DNA of 57,961 bases from assembly GCA_018712435.1 (NCBI GenBank), contig DVGZ01000112.1, forward strand, positions 1-57,961, read 5' to 3'. Within the stretch, counting starts at the first letter, position 1; each line of letters begins with the position of its first letter. The notes under the pieces are model-generated. The model had not been told where the DNA came from and searched no databases. It saw nothing but the letters and a program-made list of their open reading frames with translations. The DNA comes from Candidatus Caccousia avicola (GTDB lineage: Bacteria; Bacillota; Clostridia; Oscillospirales; Acutalibacteraceae). The translations under genes and the position numbers were made by a program. Positions 35,177 to 43,939 of the stretch are shown here, one piece after another.

Positions 35177-35959
35177 TTATTCCGCCGCGATATACTTGCC
35201 GACAATCTCGTCGAGCTCGCCGCTCTCCTCCATGGAAGCAAGCACCTCGTTCACCTTGTCAAGCAGCTCGGTGTTCCCCTTCGGCACAGCAATCGCGTAC
35301 TCCTCTTCCGTCAGAGCGGTATCCAGCACCTTGATCGCATCCGGATTGTTCTCCACAAACTTCTGAGCCGGGAAGTTGTCAATGACAACCGCATCGATAC
35401 GGCCCGCCATCAGATCGGAAACCGCTTCCATGCCCTTGTTGTAGCGTCTGACTTCCGCGACGGTGTATTCGTTCTCACCCTTCTCATTGGTGCAGTACTG
35501 GTCGCCGGTGGTGCCAAGCTGCACGCCCACGGTCTTATCCGCCAGATCCTCGGGACCGGCAATCTCGCTGTCGGAGGTGACAATGATCGCCTGGGAAGCG
35601 TTGAAATACGGATCGGAGAAATCCACGCTCTTGCGGCGCTCCTCGTCGGCCGTCATACCAGCCGCCACGAGATCCGCCTTGCCGGACTGCAAAGCCGGAA
35701 TCAGGGAATCAAACGCGATGTCGGTCACTTCCAGCTCCACGCCGAGAGCTTCCGCAATCTTCTGGCTGATTTCGATATCAATGCCGACAACCTCGCCGCC
35801 GTCCTTGTACTCAAACGGCTCAAACTCCGCGTTGGTCGACATCATGAGCTTTCCGCTCTTTTGAATATCCGCAAGGGTTTTGGTGGAGCTGCATCCGGCA
35901 GCGCTGACAGTCATCACGGCCGCAAGAAGGAACGCGGCGATTTTCGCAAGCTTTTTCAT
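35177..35959 (-). CDS. Polar amino acid ABC transporter substrate-binding lipoprotein
   Basis: 260 residues. A signal peptide ends in a lipobox (SAAGC, Cys near 22), so it is tethered to the outer face of the membrane. The family 3 solute-binding fold shows [41 protein letters not shown] and DFSDPYF. The D/R-containing pocket suits a polar or basic amino acid, not fixed further. ATG 35959 has GGAGG 8 bases upstream. First gene of the operon. Confidence 0.93.
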   Translation of the reverse strand: MKKLAKIAAFLLAAVMTVSAAGCSSTKTLADIQKSGKLMMSTNAEFEPFEYKDGGEVVGIDIEISQKIAEALGVELEVTDIAFDSLIPALQSGKADLVAAGMTADEERRKSVDFSDPYFNASQAIIVTSDSEIAGPEDLADKTVGVQLGTTGDQYCTNEKGENEYTVAEVRRYNKGMEAVSDLMAGRIDAVVIDNFPAQKFVENNPDAIKVLDTALTEEEYAIAVPKGNTELLDKVNEVLASMEESGELDEIVGKYIAAE

Positions 35960-36008
35960 GTTCCATGCCTCCAAACAAATGTAAAATCAATCCCAATACA
36001 ATGACTGT

Positions 36009-36048
36009 ATTATAGAGCATAAATATTCATAAATCAAGCATATTTATG
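36009..36048 (-). promoter_or_regulatory. Promoter with overlapping perfect inverted repeat, binding-protein operon
   Basis: Minus strand TTGATT (36037-36032), 17-base spacer, TATAAT (36014-36009). An exact 9-base inverted repeat CATAAATAT-N13-ATATTTATG (36018-36048) spans the -35 and spacer, so a bound repressor would block RNA polymerase. Which regulator uses it is unknown; arginine-type operators are also AT-rich. Confidence 0.65.
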
Positions 36049-36152
36049 AAGCTTTTTTCTTTTTGTATAAACTGTTCTCCTCCCTCTCGCTTTTTCCTCT
36101 CAAACTATCTATTATGGCCGTGAAACGCCCATTCCATGGCTGTTTTCCCGCT

Positions 36153-37037
36153 TTACGGGAAACGCTTTGCGGCGTCCGGCGGCAGCAGAGAGGATAAGTC
36201 CGGCGGCAGCGGCGAGGAAAAGGAAAGGTGCTGCTGTGTCACAGGATGCAAAAACGACACCTGCGCGCAGTGAAGCGCCTGACGGGTCACCAGAGACGTC
36301 GGCCCGCCGTACATATCATCCCCCAAGAGAGGGTGACCCGCCGCCGCCATATGCACGCGGATCTGGTGCGTCCGCCCTGTCTCCAAATGGAACGACACAA
36401 GCGAAAAGCCGTCCAGAACCAGAAGGCTTTGCCAGTGCGTCACCGCCCGCTCCCCGTCCGGCCGCACACAGCGCTGGATGGTATGTCCGGGCAAAAGGCC
36501 GATCGGCCCGTCGCAAATGCCTTCCCCCACAAGCGTTCCCGCACAGAGAGCCCGGTACTCCTTCTCCACGGCTCCGGACAAACGCGAGGCGGCAAAGGAA
36601 TCCTTTCCCACCACGACAAGCCCCGTCGTATCGCGATCCAGCCGGTAAATGGGATGATATTCCGGCTCCTCTCCCCGTTCGAGCAGGAGGGCGCAGACGG
36701 CGTTGGCCAGCGTATCCCGGTCGTGGCCGGGACACGGATAAGCGGGCATCCCGGCGGGTTTCTCCACCACCAGAACGGACGCATCCTCCCATACCACTGT
36801 CAAGGGAAGAGGAACCGGTTCAGCCCCGCAAGGAGAAGCGGGGATTGCGAGACGGACGGTATCTCCCGCCGAAACAGGAGTGCGGGCTGTAGCGGGAACG
36901 CCATTACAAAGAAGACCGTCCGGTATGCGCTTTGCCGCCGTCAAAAGACGGGCTGAGCAGCCCGCGAAACCGCGCAGAAAACCTTTGAGCGAAGCTCCCT
37001 CATAGGCGGGCGGTACGGTAAATTCCACAGCCTTCAT
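36153..37037 (-). CDS. RluA family pseudouridine synthase
   Basis: 294 residues from ATG 37037 (AGGAGG 7 bases upstream). The catalytic segment HPIYRLDRDTTGLVVVGK (near 128) has the invariant Asp. GRTHQIRVHMAAAGHPLLGD near 225 is the RNA-binding signature. The N-terminus resembles an S4-like domain. Target RNA cannot be assigned (RluC/RluD/TruC-like are all possible). Monocistronic between terminators. Confidence 0.88.
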   Translation of the reverse strand: MKAVEFTVPPAYEGASLKGFLRGFAGCSARLLTAAKRIPDGLLCNGVPATARTPVSAGDTVRLAIPASPCGAEPVPLPLTVVWEDASVLVVEKPAGMPAYPCPGHDRDTLANAVCALLLERGEEPEYHPIYRLDRDTTGLVVVGKDSFAASRLSGAVEKEYRALCAGTLVGEGICDGPIGLLPGHTIQRCVRPDGERAVTHWQSLLVLDGFSLVSFHLETGRTHQIRVHMAAAGHPLLGDDMYGGPTSLVTRQALHCAQVSFLHPVTQQHLSFSSPLPPDLSSLLPPDAAKRFP

Positions 37038-37058
37038 GATGCGTCCTCCTGACAAAAA

Positions 37059-37088
37059 ACGGGCGGACGCCGCACGGCGTCCGCCCGT
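37059..37088 (-). terminator. Terminator of ilvE
   Basis: ACGGGCGGACGCCG pairs with CGGCGTCCGCCCGT across a 2-base loop and is followed by TTTTTTG on the minus strand. It lies immediately before the SD of the RluA-type gene. Confidence 0.85.
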
Positions 37089-37112
37089 AACTATCCTTTT
37101 GCCTGAAAAGGC

Positions 37113-38183
37113 TCAGTGAACCTCGTAGGTCCAGTTCAGCTCATCCGGGAGCTTGCCCCACTGAATACCGGTCAGCGTATCATAGAGCTTCTGGGAAATC
37201 GGGCCGATCTCTCCGTTGTTGATCTCCATGATATCATCGCCCCACTTGAGATGGCCAATCGGGGAAATGACAGCGGCCGTACCGCTTCCGAACGCCTCTT
37301 TCAAGCGGCCTGTGCGGGCTGCTTCCGCCACCTCGTCAATGGAGATACGGCGCTCCGTCACCTTCATGCCCCAATGCTTCAAAATCTCAATGCAGGACAT
37401 GCGGGTAATGCCGGAAAGGATGGAGCCTTGCAGCGCCGGGGTCACAACCTCGTCATCGATCACGAAGAACACGTTCATCGTGCCGACCTCTTCAATATAT
37501 TTACGCTCCACGCCGTCCAGCCAGAGCACCTGCGTGTACTCCTGCTTCTCGGCCTCGTCCTGCGCTTTGAGGGAAGCGGCGTAGTTGCCTGCGGTCTTGG
37601 TGTAGCCCATGCCGCCGCGCACCGCGCGCACATAATTCTTCTCCACATAGATCTTGACCGGGTTCAATCCTTCCGGATAGTACGCTCCCACCGGGCAGCA
37701 GATCACCATGAAAATCAGATGGGAAGCCGGATGCACGCCGACATGCGGATCCACGCCGATGATAAAGGGACGGATGTAGAGAGAGGTCCCCTCGCCGCCG
37801 GGGATCCAGTCGCGCTCGATGGATACCAGCTTCGCAATGGCCTCCTTCGCGAATTCCTCGTCAATCTGCGGAATGCAGAGACGCTCGTTCGAGACATTCA
37901 GACGGGCCATGTTCTTCTCGGGACGGAACAAAAGAATGCGGCCGTCCACGGCACGGTATGCCTTCATGCCTTCAAACACGGACTGTCCATAATGCAGGCA
38001 CATGGCGGAGGGCTCCAGCTCAATCGGCCCATAGGGGACGATGCGCGGATCATGCCAGCCCTGCCCGAGATCATAGTCCATCATGAACATGTGATCGGTA
38101 AAAATCCGACCAAAGGGCAGCGGATCGCCGGGAGCCGGCTTTTTCTTCGGATTCTTCGTCAATTCCACTCTGATTTCCTGCAT
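37113..38183 (-). CDS. ilvE: Branched-chain amino acid aminotransferase
   Basis: 356 residues of the fold type IV PLP enzymes (eukaryote-like BCAT group). The PLP Lys lies in RGGMGYTKTAGNYAAS, with MCLHYGQSVFEGMKAYR, SLYIRPFI and the terminal FGSGTAAVISPI. It interconverts Leu/Ile/Val with their 2-oxo acids, using glutamate. ATG 38183 has AGAGGG upstream; a 29-codon longer frame contains promoter sequence. Single gene with its own promoter. Confidence 0.94.
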   Translation of the reverse strand: MQEIRVELTKNPKKKPAPGDPLPFGRIFTDHMFMMDYDLGQGWHDPRIVPYGPIELEPSAMCLHYGQSVFEGMKAYRAVDGRILLFRPEKNMARLNVSNERLCIPQIDEEFAKEAIAKLVSIERDWIPGGEGTSLYIRPFIIGVDPHVGVHPASHLIFMVICCPVGAYYPEGLNPVKIYVEKNYVRAVRGGMGYTKTAGNYAASLKAQDEAEKQEYTQVLWLDGVERKYIEEVGTMNVFFVIDDEVVTPALQGSILSGITRMSCIEILKHWGMKVTERRISIDEVAEAARTGRLKEAFGSGTAAVISPIGHLKWGDDIMEINNGEIGPISQKLYDTLTGIQWGKLPDELNWTYEVH

Positions 38184-38241
38184 AATGGGATGCCCTCTTT
38201 CTTCCTTTGGGACGGAAAGCCGCCTCTTTTTTCTTTTCCCT

Positions 38242-38270
38242 ATTGTAGCATCATTTTTCCTGCAATGCAA
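38242..38270 (-). promoter_or_regulatory. Promoter of ilvE
   Basis: Minus strand TTGCAT (38270-38265), 17-base spacer, TACAAT (38247-38242), about 60 bases before the start. No T-box or leader peptide was recognised in the short leader. Confidence 0.7.
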
Positions 38271-38391
38271 GGCATAGATGAATCCTGCTCATGAAAATCC
38301 TGCACAAATATTCCCATTCGCGCCTGTTTTCCCTTTTTTACGGCGTGTTTGGGAGGAAAAGCAGAATCAAAATGCAAAAATGGATCATGCG

Positions 38392-39735
38392 TTACCCGTG
38401 ATTCCGCAATCCCTTCGGATACCGGTTTTTCAATCGGCCCCCCGAGCATTTGCCGAACCCCACGGTCACGCCGCCCGCGGCCACGCCGCACCAGCCCTTC
38501 CAGTCCTGCGGCGCGTCGATCTCCTCCCCGCGCAGATACGCGGCCAGCTGAGGAGAATCGAGCGGCAGATCCAGACACAGGGAAAGCTCCTCCGGGCGCG
38601 CTGCCATAAACAGGCCGTGGCAGGGCTCCCAGCGCTTTCCCTTGCGCTCGCACACCGGCACGCCCGCCCGCAGAACGCCCAATCCTTTGAGATCCGGCGT
38701 GTCTTTCGGGGTGAGCAGCAGCATCTCCCCCGCCTGGGCAATTCCACCGTCCGGCATGGGGGTGCGGAATACCTCGCTCCACACCTCCCGCGCCGCTTCC
38801 GTCAGAGCGCGGGAAGCCGGGGCTGCTTCTCCGTGGTCCGCGGCCGGAGCATCCCCCACCCGGCGCATACGGGCGGCAAAATGCCCCTCCCCGCCATCCA
38901 TGGGGAAAATCCGCCGTGTCTGTTCCAGCCCGAAAAAGCCCGGACGTCCGCCGCTCAGTCCCGTGTCCTCCAACACGAAATCCGGGTGACGCTCCAAAAA
39001 CGAGCGCACGGTTTCCTCGTTTTCCTCCGGCGAAAAGGTACAGGTGGAATAAACCAGCACACCGCCGGGGCGCAGCGCCTGCGCGGCGCTGTCCAGAATC
39101 GCGGCCTGCCGCACGGCGCAGGAGCGCACATGCTCCTCGCTCCACTCCTCGATCGCCTGCGGATCTCTGCGGAACATCCCCTCCCCCGAACACGGAGCGT
39201 CCACCAGCACCCGATCAAAAAAACCGGCAAGCGCGGGACACAGCGTATCCGGGTAACAGGAGGAAACCACCGCGTTGCGCACTCCCATCCGTTCGAGATT
39301 GGAAAGCAGCACGTTTGCCCGGCTTTTGACGACCTCATTGCTCCACAGCAGCCCCTTTCCTTCGAGCAGGGCGGCAATCTGTGAGGATTTCCCGCCGGGA
39401 GCCGCGCAGAGATCCAGAATCCGCTCTCCGGGCTGGGGATCCAGAGCCGTGACCGCGCAGGCGGCGGAGGGCTCCTGCGAATAAAAGGCCCCCGCGTGAT
39501 GCAAAGCCAGCGCGCCAACCTTTCCGCCCTCCGGCGGGAAATAGAATGAAAGAGGAGAAAAGGGCGCGCGGGAAAGCGGGAACGGAAAGGATTCCCGCAG
39601 CCTGTCCTCGCCGCATTTGAGCGGGTTCAGACGGATCCCTCTTTGGCAGGGCTCCTCATAACACGCAAGAAAAGCCGGGAATTCGTCCCCCAGCAGCGTT
39701 TCCATGCGTTTGATAAATGCTTCCGGCAGGTTCAT
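38392..39735 (-). CDS. RsmB/RsmF (NOL1/NOP2/Sun) family rRNA cytosine-C5 methyltransferase
   Basis: 447 residues. Methyltransferase motifs: LDLCAAPGGKSSQI (near 110), DAPCSGEGMFRRDP (first catalytic Cys) and VYSTCTFSPEENE (second Cys). The C-terminal third matches the RsmF-type RNA-binding extension. It methylates cytosine C5 in 16S rRNA; the exact site is not readable. SD AGGAGG is 8 bases before the ATG. Single gene. Confidence 0.92.
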   Translation of the reverse strand: MNLPEAFIKRMETLLGDEFPAFLACYEEPCQRGIRLNPLKCGEDRLRESFPFPLSRAPFSPLSFYFPPEGGKVGALALHHAGAFYSQEPSAACAVTALDPQPGERILDLCAAPGGKSSQIAALLEGKGLLWSNEVVKSRANVLLSNLERMGVRNAVVSSCYPDTLCPALAGFFDRVLVDAPCSGEGMFRRDPQAIEEWSEEHVRSCAVRQAAILDSAAQALRPGGVLVYSTCTFSPEENEETVRSFLERHPDFVLEDTGLSGGRPGFFGLEQTRRIFPMDGGEGHFAARMRRVGDAPAADHGEAAPASRALTEAAREVWSEVFRTPMPDGGIAQAGEMLLLTPKDTPDLKGLGVLRAGVPVCERKGKRWEPCHGLFMAARPEELSLCLDLPLDSPQLAAYLRGEEIDAPQDWKGWCGVAAGGVTVGFGKCSGGRLKNRYPKGLRNHG

Positions 39736-39862
39736 GGGTCAGTCCTCCTGTGAGGGAATAATTTTTATCTATTATAGCACAGCGCTTTTGCAGGACGCAA
39801 TCGGTCCCGCAAACACCAAAATGATCCCGCAATAAAATTTTATCGCGTTCGCCCGTGCGAAC

Positions 39863-39893
39863 TGTATAATCCCGTTCGCTGTTTCCCATACTA
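39863..39893 (+). promoter_or_regulatory. Forespore (sigma-G/sigma-F type) promoter
   Basis: TGTATA (39863-39868), 18-base spacer, CATACTA (39887-39893). This fits the B. subtilis sigma-G consensus (TGwATA-N17/18-CATACTA) at almost every position. It lies 61 bases before a small gene. Confidence 0.75.
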
Positions 39894-39953
39894 GGATCGT
39901 GCTCCGAATACGGAGCGCAGAAAAATAAACAGGCGAAAAGGAGACAGACAAAC

Positions 39954-40112
39954 ATGGACAACAAGACGATGAACAAGAAGGGCTCCAACGCCAAGAACTC
40001 CACCGGCAAGCCGCAGGAGTGCACCAACCGCAAGGACTCCACCAACAAGACGGGCAACGGGAATTCCTATTCCAATTCCTACTCCCATCCCTCCGGCAGC
40101 AACTGCGACTAA
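39954..40112 (+). CDS. Small Asn/Ser/Lys-rich protein, probably forespore expressed
   Basis: 52 codons from an ATG with AAAGGAG 11 bases upstream, ending TAA. The peptide is rich in Asn, Ser, Lys, Thr and Gly, has no hydrophobic helix and includes a tandem NSYSNSYSHPS stretch and two Cys (CTN, NCD). It looks like an unstructured small spore protein but I do not recognise a family. A forespore-type promoter and a strong terminator frame it as a stand-alone gene on the plus strand between two minus-strand genes. The long minus-strand frame opposite is a shadow. Confidence 0.7.
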   Translation: MDNKTMNKKGSNAKNSTGKPQECTNRKDSTNKTGNGNSYSNSYSHPSGSNCD

Positions 40113-40139
40113 ATCAATTTCCGGCAAAGAGCGGAAAAA

Positions 40140-40176
40140 ACCGGGTGAAAAGCAGCAGGCTTTTCACCCGGTTTTT
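40140..40176. terminator. Bidirectional terminator after the small spore-type gene
   Basis: ACCGGGTGAAAAGC and GCTTTTCACCCGGT arms (14 bp, perfect) followed by TTTTT on the plus strand and by TTTTTT on the minus strand, where it ends the obg-mrnC-yitT transcript. Confidence 0.88.
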
Positions 40177-40179
40177 CTG

Positions 40180-41136
40180 TCAGCGTTTTCTGCTTTTCTT
40201 TTCGCTGCGCTTTTCCCGGAACCCAGCCACCAGCTCCCGCAGCGTTCGGTCGTCTTTTTTGAGCAGGCGGAAACCTTCTCCCGTGATGGAACCGGCCTCA
40301 CCCACAATCAAAAAGGCGTTTTCGTCGCACTCGTGGACGATATCAATCACCCGATGCACCTCGTCGCGGCGCACGGCGCACAGCAGCACCTCTCCCTCGC
40401 GTCCGCTGTAGCCCCCTCGCGCGCTCAGCTTGGTCACGCCGCGATCGATCTCCGTCATGATCCGCGCCGCAATCTGCTCGCTCTGCTCGGAAATCACATA
40501 TAGCAGCTTTCCGGTTCCGACATCGGTTCCGTACAGAACCGTGTCAATCACACGGGTGGAGACAAATGTGGCGATCGCGGCATGCAGGCCGCTTTCCAGA
40601 CTCTGATACACCACGGCGGAAAAAAGGATGATCATGCCGTCCACCATCAGCATCAGACGCCCCATGGAGAGGTGGCGGAAGCGGCGGCCCAGCAGGCGGG
40701 CAATCATATCGGTGCCGCCTGTCGTCGCACCGCGCAGGAACACCAGCGAAAGCCCAATCCCCTCCAGCGCGCCCCCGCACACAGCGGCCAAAAGCGGCTC
40801 ATTGGTGTACGGCACCAGATACTGCGGCACCAGCATTCCCAAAATGTCAATCGCGGCGGAGGAAAGAAACGTCGCCAAAATCGTCTTTCCCACCATCTTA
40901 TAGCCGATTTCGAGAATCGCCCAGATAAAGATCGGGATGTTCAGCAGGAACGCCATGGTACCGATCGGAAATCCCGTCAGATAGTTGATCACGGTGGAAA
41001 GGCCCGTCAAACCGCCCGGCGCGAAATGGTTCGGCGCGGCAAACAGCTTGACGGAGCAGGCGAAGATCAATCCGCCCGCCACAAAGAAAACCAGATCCCC
41101 GGCGGCACGCACCGGAGCACTTCTCGCAGATTTCAC
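40180..41136 (-). CDS. YitT family membrane protein
   Basis: 318 residues. Five to six N-terminal helices contain the YitT (DUF161) pattern: LFAAPNHFAPGGLTGLSTVINYLTG split near 31-56, and FLRGATTGGTDMIARLL. The cytosolic C-terminus has the DUF2179 domain (GVTKLSARGGYSGREGEVLLCAVRRDE). Role unknown, perhaps transport. GTG start with GAGGAGG 7 bases upstream, 15 bases after mrnC. Confidence 0.88.
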   Translation of the reverse strand: MKSARSAPVRAAGDLVFFVAGGLIFACSVKLFAAPNHFAPGGLTGLSTVINYLTGFPIGTMAFLLNIPIFIWAILEIGYKMVGKTILATFLSSAAIDILGMLVPQYLVPYTNEPLLAAVCGGALEGIGLSLVFLRGATTGGTDMIARLLGRRFRHLSMGRLMLMVDGMIILFSAVVYQSLESGLHAAIATFVSTRVIDTVLYGTDVGTGKLLYVISEQSEQIAARIMTEIDRGVTKLSARGGYSGREGEVLLCAVRRDEVHRVIDIVHECDENAFLIVGEAGSITGEGFRLLKKDDRTLRELVAGFREKRSEKKSRKR

Positions 41137-41151
41137 AGAAACGCCTCCTCC

Positions 41152-41559
41152 TCAGACAGCGGGGGCATCCTCCCCGCAGATGATGGAAAAGAACAGGCGA
41201 AGCCTGTCCAGCTCCCCTTTCAGATAGACATAGCCGAACAGCGTTTCCAGCGCCGTGGCGGCGTGGTAATCGGCGGGATCGGCATTTTTCGGGACATGGT
41301 TGACATGCGCGTTCCGTCCCCGGCGGTACACCTCCTGCTCCTCCTCGGTCATCAGCGGGAGCAGACTTTGTGCGGCGGCGGCCTGCGCCTGGCAGCACAC
41401 CTGCTCCACCGCCCGTTTATGCAGCTTGTTCACGGAGCAGTTTCCCTGACAAACCAGGCGTTCCCGCACAAACATTTCAAAGACCGCGTCTCCCATGAAA
41501 GCAAGCGTCAGAGGGCTGAACTGCCTGGGATCGCACGGCTGCTGTATAAAGCGTTCCAT
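41152..41559 (-). CDS. mrnC: Mini-ribonuclease 3
   Basis: 135 residues: an RNase III catalytic domain with no dsRNA-binding domain. LAFMGDAVFEMFVRERL holds the catalytic Asp and ATALETLFGYVYL the catalytic Glu. It trims the ends of 23S rRNA with help from L3. ATG 41559 preferred over an earlier in-frame start that lies in obg. Second gene of obg-mrnC-yitT. Confidence 0.93.
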   Translation of the reverse strand: MERFIQQPCDPRQFSPLTLAFMGDAVFEMFVRERLVCQGNCSVNKLHKRAVEQVCCQAQAAAAQSLLPLMTEEEQEVYRRGRNAHVNHVPKNADPADYHAATALETLFGYVYLKGELDRLRLFFSIICGEDAPAV

Positions 41560-41572
41560 GTTTCCAGCCCCT

Positions 41573-42844
41573 TTATTCCATGAAATCAAATTCCAGATCG
41601 TACATGCTCACCGTGTCGCCCTCCTGAACGCCCGCTTCACGCAGAGCGTCGATCACGCCGGAGGAAATCAGCACGCGCTGGAAATATTGCAGAGATTCGT
41701 AATCGTCGAAATTGACGGAGCGGATCAGCTGCGGGAGCCAATCGCCCTCCACCAGATACACGCCGTCCTGCTTCGTGATCTGAACGCGGTGTCCGGAGAA
41801 GCTGTCCTCCTTGGGAAGCTCCTTCGGCTCCGGCTCATAGCGCAGGATCGGCGGCAGCTTCGTCAAAAGCTCGGAGATCCGGTTGAGCAGGGGCTGCACC
41901 TCATAGGCGATCGCCGCCATGATCGGGAAAAATTCATAGCCCTGCTCCTCCACGAACCAGCGGAACTCCTCCACCGTCTCGTCATCCGTCAGATCGCACT
42001 TGTTGCCCGCGACAAGCATGGGGCGCTCCGCAAGCTCCGGATTGAACTTTTTCAGCTCCTCGTTGATGATGCGGAAATCCTCCTTCGGATCCCTGCCCTC
42101 GCTGCCGGAAACGTCCACGACATGCAGGAGCAGGCGGCAGCGGTCCACATGGCGGAGGAACTGGTGCCCCAGCCCCGCGCCGCCGCTCGCGCCCTCGATC
42201 AGACCGGGGATATCGGCCATCACAAAGGAGCGGCCCTCCCCCATCCGTACCACGCCCAGAACCGGGGTCAGCGTGGTGAAATGATAGTTTGCGATATTGG
42301 GCTTTGCCTCGCTGACCACGGAGATCAGCGTTGATTTTCCTACATTCGGGAATCCCACCAGTCCCACATCCGCGAGAAGCTTGAGCTCCATGACCAGCTC
42401 CATCTCCTCGCCCGGCGTGCCGGGCTTGGCGAAATTCGGCACCTGGCGTGTCGGCGTGGCAAAATGGCTGTTGCCCCAGCCGCCGCGTCCGCCGCGCGCG
42501 ATCACCTGCGGCTCGTCGCCGGAGAGATCCGCGACCAGACGGCCCGTCTCCGCGTCCCGCAGAAGCGTTCCGCGCGGAACACGGATCAGGAGATCGTCGG
42601 CCTTTTTCCCGCTGCACCGGTTTCCTCTGCCGTCTCCGCCGCGCGCCGCCGCGTATTTTCTTTTATAACGGAAATCGGCCAGTGTGGAGAGGTTGTCGTC
42701 CACCTGAAAGACCACATTTCCGCCGCGTCCGCCGTCTCCGCCGTCCGGACCTCCGGCAGCCACATATTTTTCCCGACGGAAGGAAACCGCGCCGTTTCCA
42801 CCGTCTCCGGCTTTGATCTTAATCTTCGCGCTGTCGATAAACAT
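41573..42844 (-). CDS. obg: GTPase Obg
   Basis: 423 residues in three domains: the Gly-rich Obg fold (1-158, with GGPDGGDGGRGG), the G domain with GFPNVGKSTL, DIPGLIEGAS and NKCD, and the C-terminal OCT domain ending YDLEFDFME. Obg supports 50S assembly, and in Bacillus stress response and sporulation. ATG 42844 (MFIDSAK) is the conserved start; an ATG four codons upstream abuts the SD. A terminator at 42882-42915 separates it from rpmA, so it may have its own weak promoter or depend on read-through. Confidence 0.96.
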   Translation of the reverse strand: MFIDSAKIKIKAGDGGNGAVSFRREKYVAAGGPDGGDGGRGGNVVFQVDDNLSTLADFRYKRKYAAARGGDGRGNRCSGKKADDLLIRVPRGTLLRDAETGRLVADLSGDEPQVIARGGRGGWGNSHFATPTRQVPNFAKPGTPGEEMELVMELKLLADVGLVGFPNVGKSTLISVVSEAKPNIANYHFTTLTPVLGVVRMGEGRSFVMADIPGLIEGASGGAGLGHQFLRHVDRCRLLLHVVDVSGSEGRDPKEDFRIINEELKKFNPELAERPMLVAGNKCDLTDDETVEEFRWFVEEQGYEFFPIMAAIAYEVQPLLNRISELLTKLPPILRYEPEPKELPKEDSFSGHRVQITKQDGVYLVEGDWLPQLIRSVNFDDYESLQYFQRVLISSGVIDALREAGVQEGDTVSMYDLEFDFME

Positions 42845-42881
42845 CTGCAATCCCATCCTTTCCGGAAGGCGAAAAAGTCAA

Positions 42882-42915
42882 AAAAACCCGGGCAATTCCG
42901 TTTGCCCGGGTTTTT
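42882..42915 (-). terminator. Terminator between rpmA and obg
   Basis: AAAAACCCGGGCAA pairs with TTGCCCGGGTTTTT around TTCCGT, with a T tract on the minus strand. It should end most rplU-prp-rpmA transcripts. Confidence 0.85.
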
Positions 42916-42928
42916 GTCTGCCAGCCTC

Positions 42929-43210
42929 TTACTGCTCAGCGTACACGCTGACTCTCTTGCGGTCGCGGCCATAGCGCTCGAACTTCACCTTGCCGTCCAC
43001 GAGGGCGAACAGGGAATCGTCGGAGCCTCTGCCAACGTTCACGCCGGGATGAATGTGCGTGCCGCGCTGCTTCACCAGGATGTTGCCGGCCAGAACAAAC
43101 TGACCGTCAGCGCGCTTGACGCCGAGACGCTTGGACTCGGAATCACGGCCGTTCTTGGTGGAGCCCATACCTTTTTTATGAGCGAACAACTGAATATTGA
43201 TCTTCAGCAT
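42929..43210 (-). CDS. rpmA: 50S ribosomal protein L27 with Prp-cleaved leader
   Basis: 93 residues. The first nine form the Firmicutes leader (MLKINIQLF) removed by Prp before AHKKGMGS, which exposes the mature N-terminus that reaches the peptidyl-transferase centre. The rest ([30 protein letters not shown]) is classic L27. Follows prp by 3 bases. Confidence 0.97.
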   Translation of the reverse strand: MLKINIQLFAHKKGMGSTKNGRDSESKRLGVKRADGQFVLAGNILVKQRGTHIHPGVNVGRGSDDSLFALVDGKVKFERYGRDRKRVSVYAEQ

Positions 43211-43213
43211 TTC

Positions 43214-43534
43214 TTACACCTCCAAATAACTCACTTGAATGTTCTGTGGATACTGTTCTTCCAGCCCCAACAGATGGAGCTTGAAGCCTTCGAGGAGATC
43301 GCGGCAGGCCCGCACGTCGCGTTCGGCCACCCGCACGCTCATATATCCCTCGTCGGCTGTGATGTGCGCCTGCGCCCGCAGGACGTCCGACACGGTATTC
43401 GCCGTCATGTATGCCGCGGAGGAAACCGCCGCGCACACGATGTCGCTTCCCTGCTCCGCCGCTCCGGAATGTCCGGTCAGACGGAAGCCTGTCAGATCAC
43501 CTGAGGCATTCACGAAAAAATTCGCCTGGATCAT
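43214..43534 (-). CDS. prp: Ribosomal-processing cysteine protease Prp
   Basis: 106 residues with the catalytic pair His (LTGHSGAA, near 22) and Cys (SDIVCAAVS, near 34). Prp removes the L27 leader peptide. Encoded between L21 and L27 as usual. No strong SD is seen; instead the start codon lies in a 14-base palindrome, so synthesis may be low or depend on rplU translation. Confidence 0.92.
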   Translation of the reverse strand: MIQANFFVNASGDLTGFRLTGHSGAAEQGSDIVCAAVSSAAYMTANTVSDVLRAQAHITADEGYMSVRVAERDVRACRDLLEGFKLHLLGLEEQYPQNIQVSYLEV

Positions 43535-43546
43535 TGCCCGGGCAAT
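43533..43546. repeat. 14-base palindrome at the rplU stop / prp start
   Basis: ATTGCCCGGGCAAT covers the prp start codon and reaches the rplU stop. In RNA it can fold as a 5-bp stem with a CCGG loop, masking the start. Confidence 0.6.
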
Positions 43547-43854
43547 CAGCCGTTGATGGCCTCGATCTGAACCTTCGTGTAGGGCTGTCTGTGGCCCATC
43601 TTGCGCTGCTCGTTCTTCTTCGGCTTGTAAGTAAACACCGTGATCTTCTTAGCCTTGCCGTTCTTCAGAACCTTGCCCTTAACGGAAGCGCCGTCCACAT
43701 AGGGAGCGCCAATCTTCAGGCCGTTCTCGTCGTTCAGGGCGATCACCTTGAACTCCACGACAGAGTCCTCTTCCGCCGCAAGCTTCTCGACGTAAATCAC
43801 GTCGCCATACTGAACCTTGTACTGCTTGCCGCCGGTCTCAATTACTGCAAACAT
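43546..43854 (-). CDS. rplU: 50S ribosomal protein L21
   Basis: 102 residues with the L21 signature: [25 protein letters not shown], [30 protein letters not shown] end. First gene of rplU-prp-rpmA. Upstream lies a promoter and an about 90-base leader. Confidence 0.96.
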   Translation of the reverse strand: MFAVIETGGKQYKVQYGDVIYVEKLAAEEDSVVEFKVIALNDENGLKIGAPYVDGASVKGKVLKNGKAKKITVFTYKPKKNEQRKMGHRQPYTKVQIEAING

Positions 43855-43939
43855 GGTAAAGTCCTGCCTTTACTGTAAACTCGCTATCTCCGGGCGGAGC
43901 GTCTGCCCACTTGAAAAGCCCGTAATAAGCGGCTTAAAT
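43855..43939 (-). ncRNA. Candidate L21 leader (autoregulatory 5' UTR of rplU)
   Basis: About 85 bases between promoter and rplU ATG. It contains a GGGC/GCCC-closed stem with a GACGC/GCGTC-like core (near 43894-43910) and an upstream CGCTTATTACGGGCTT segment, reminiscent of Firmicutes L21 leaders bound by L21. The fold was not computed, so this stays a candidate. Confidence 0.5.

Noticed and set aside
39891..40127. 78-codon Gly/Val/Ala-rich minus-strand frame
   Set aside because: Complement of the small spore-type gene; the plus strand has promoter, SD and terminator, the minus strand has none.
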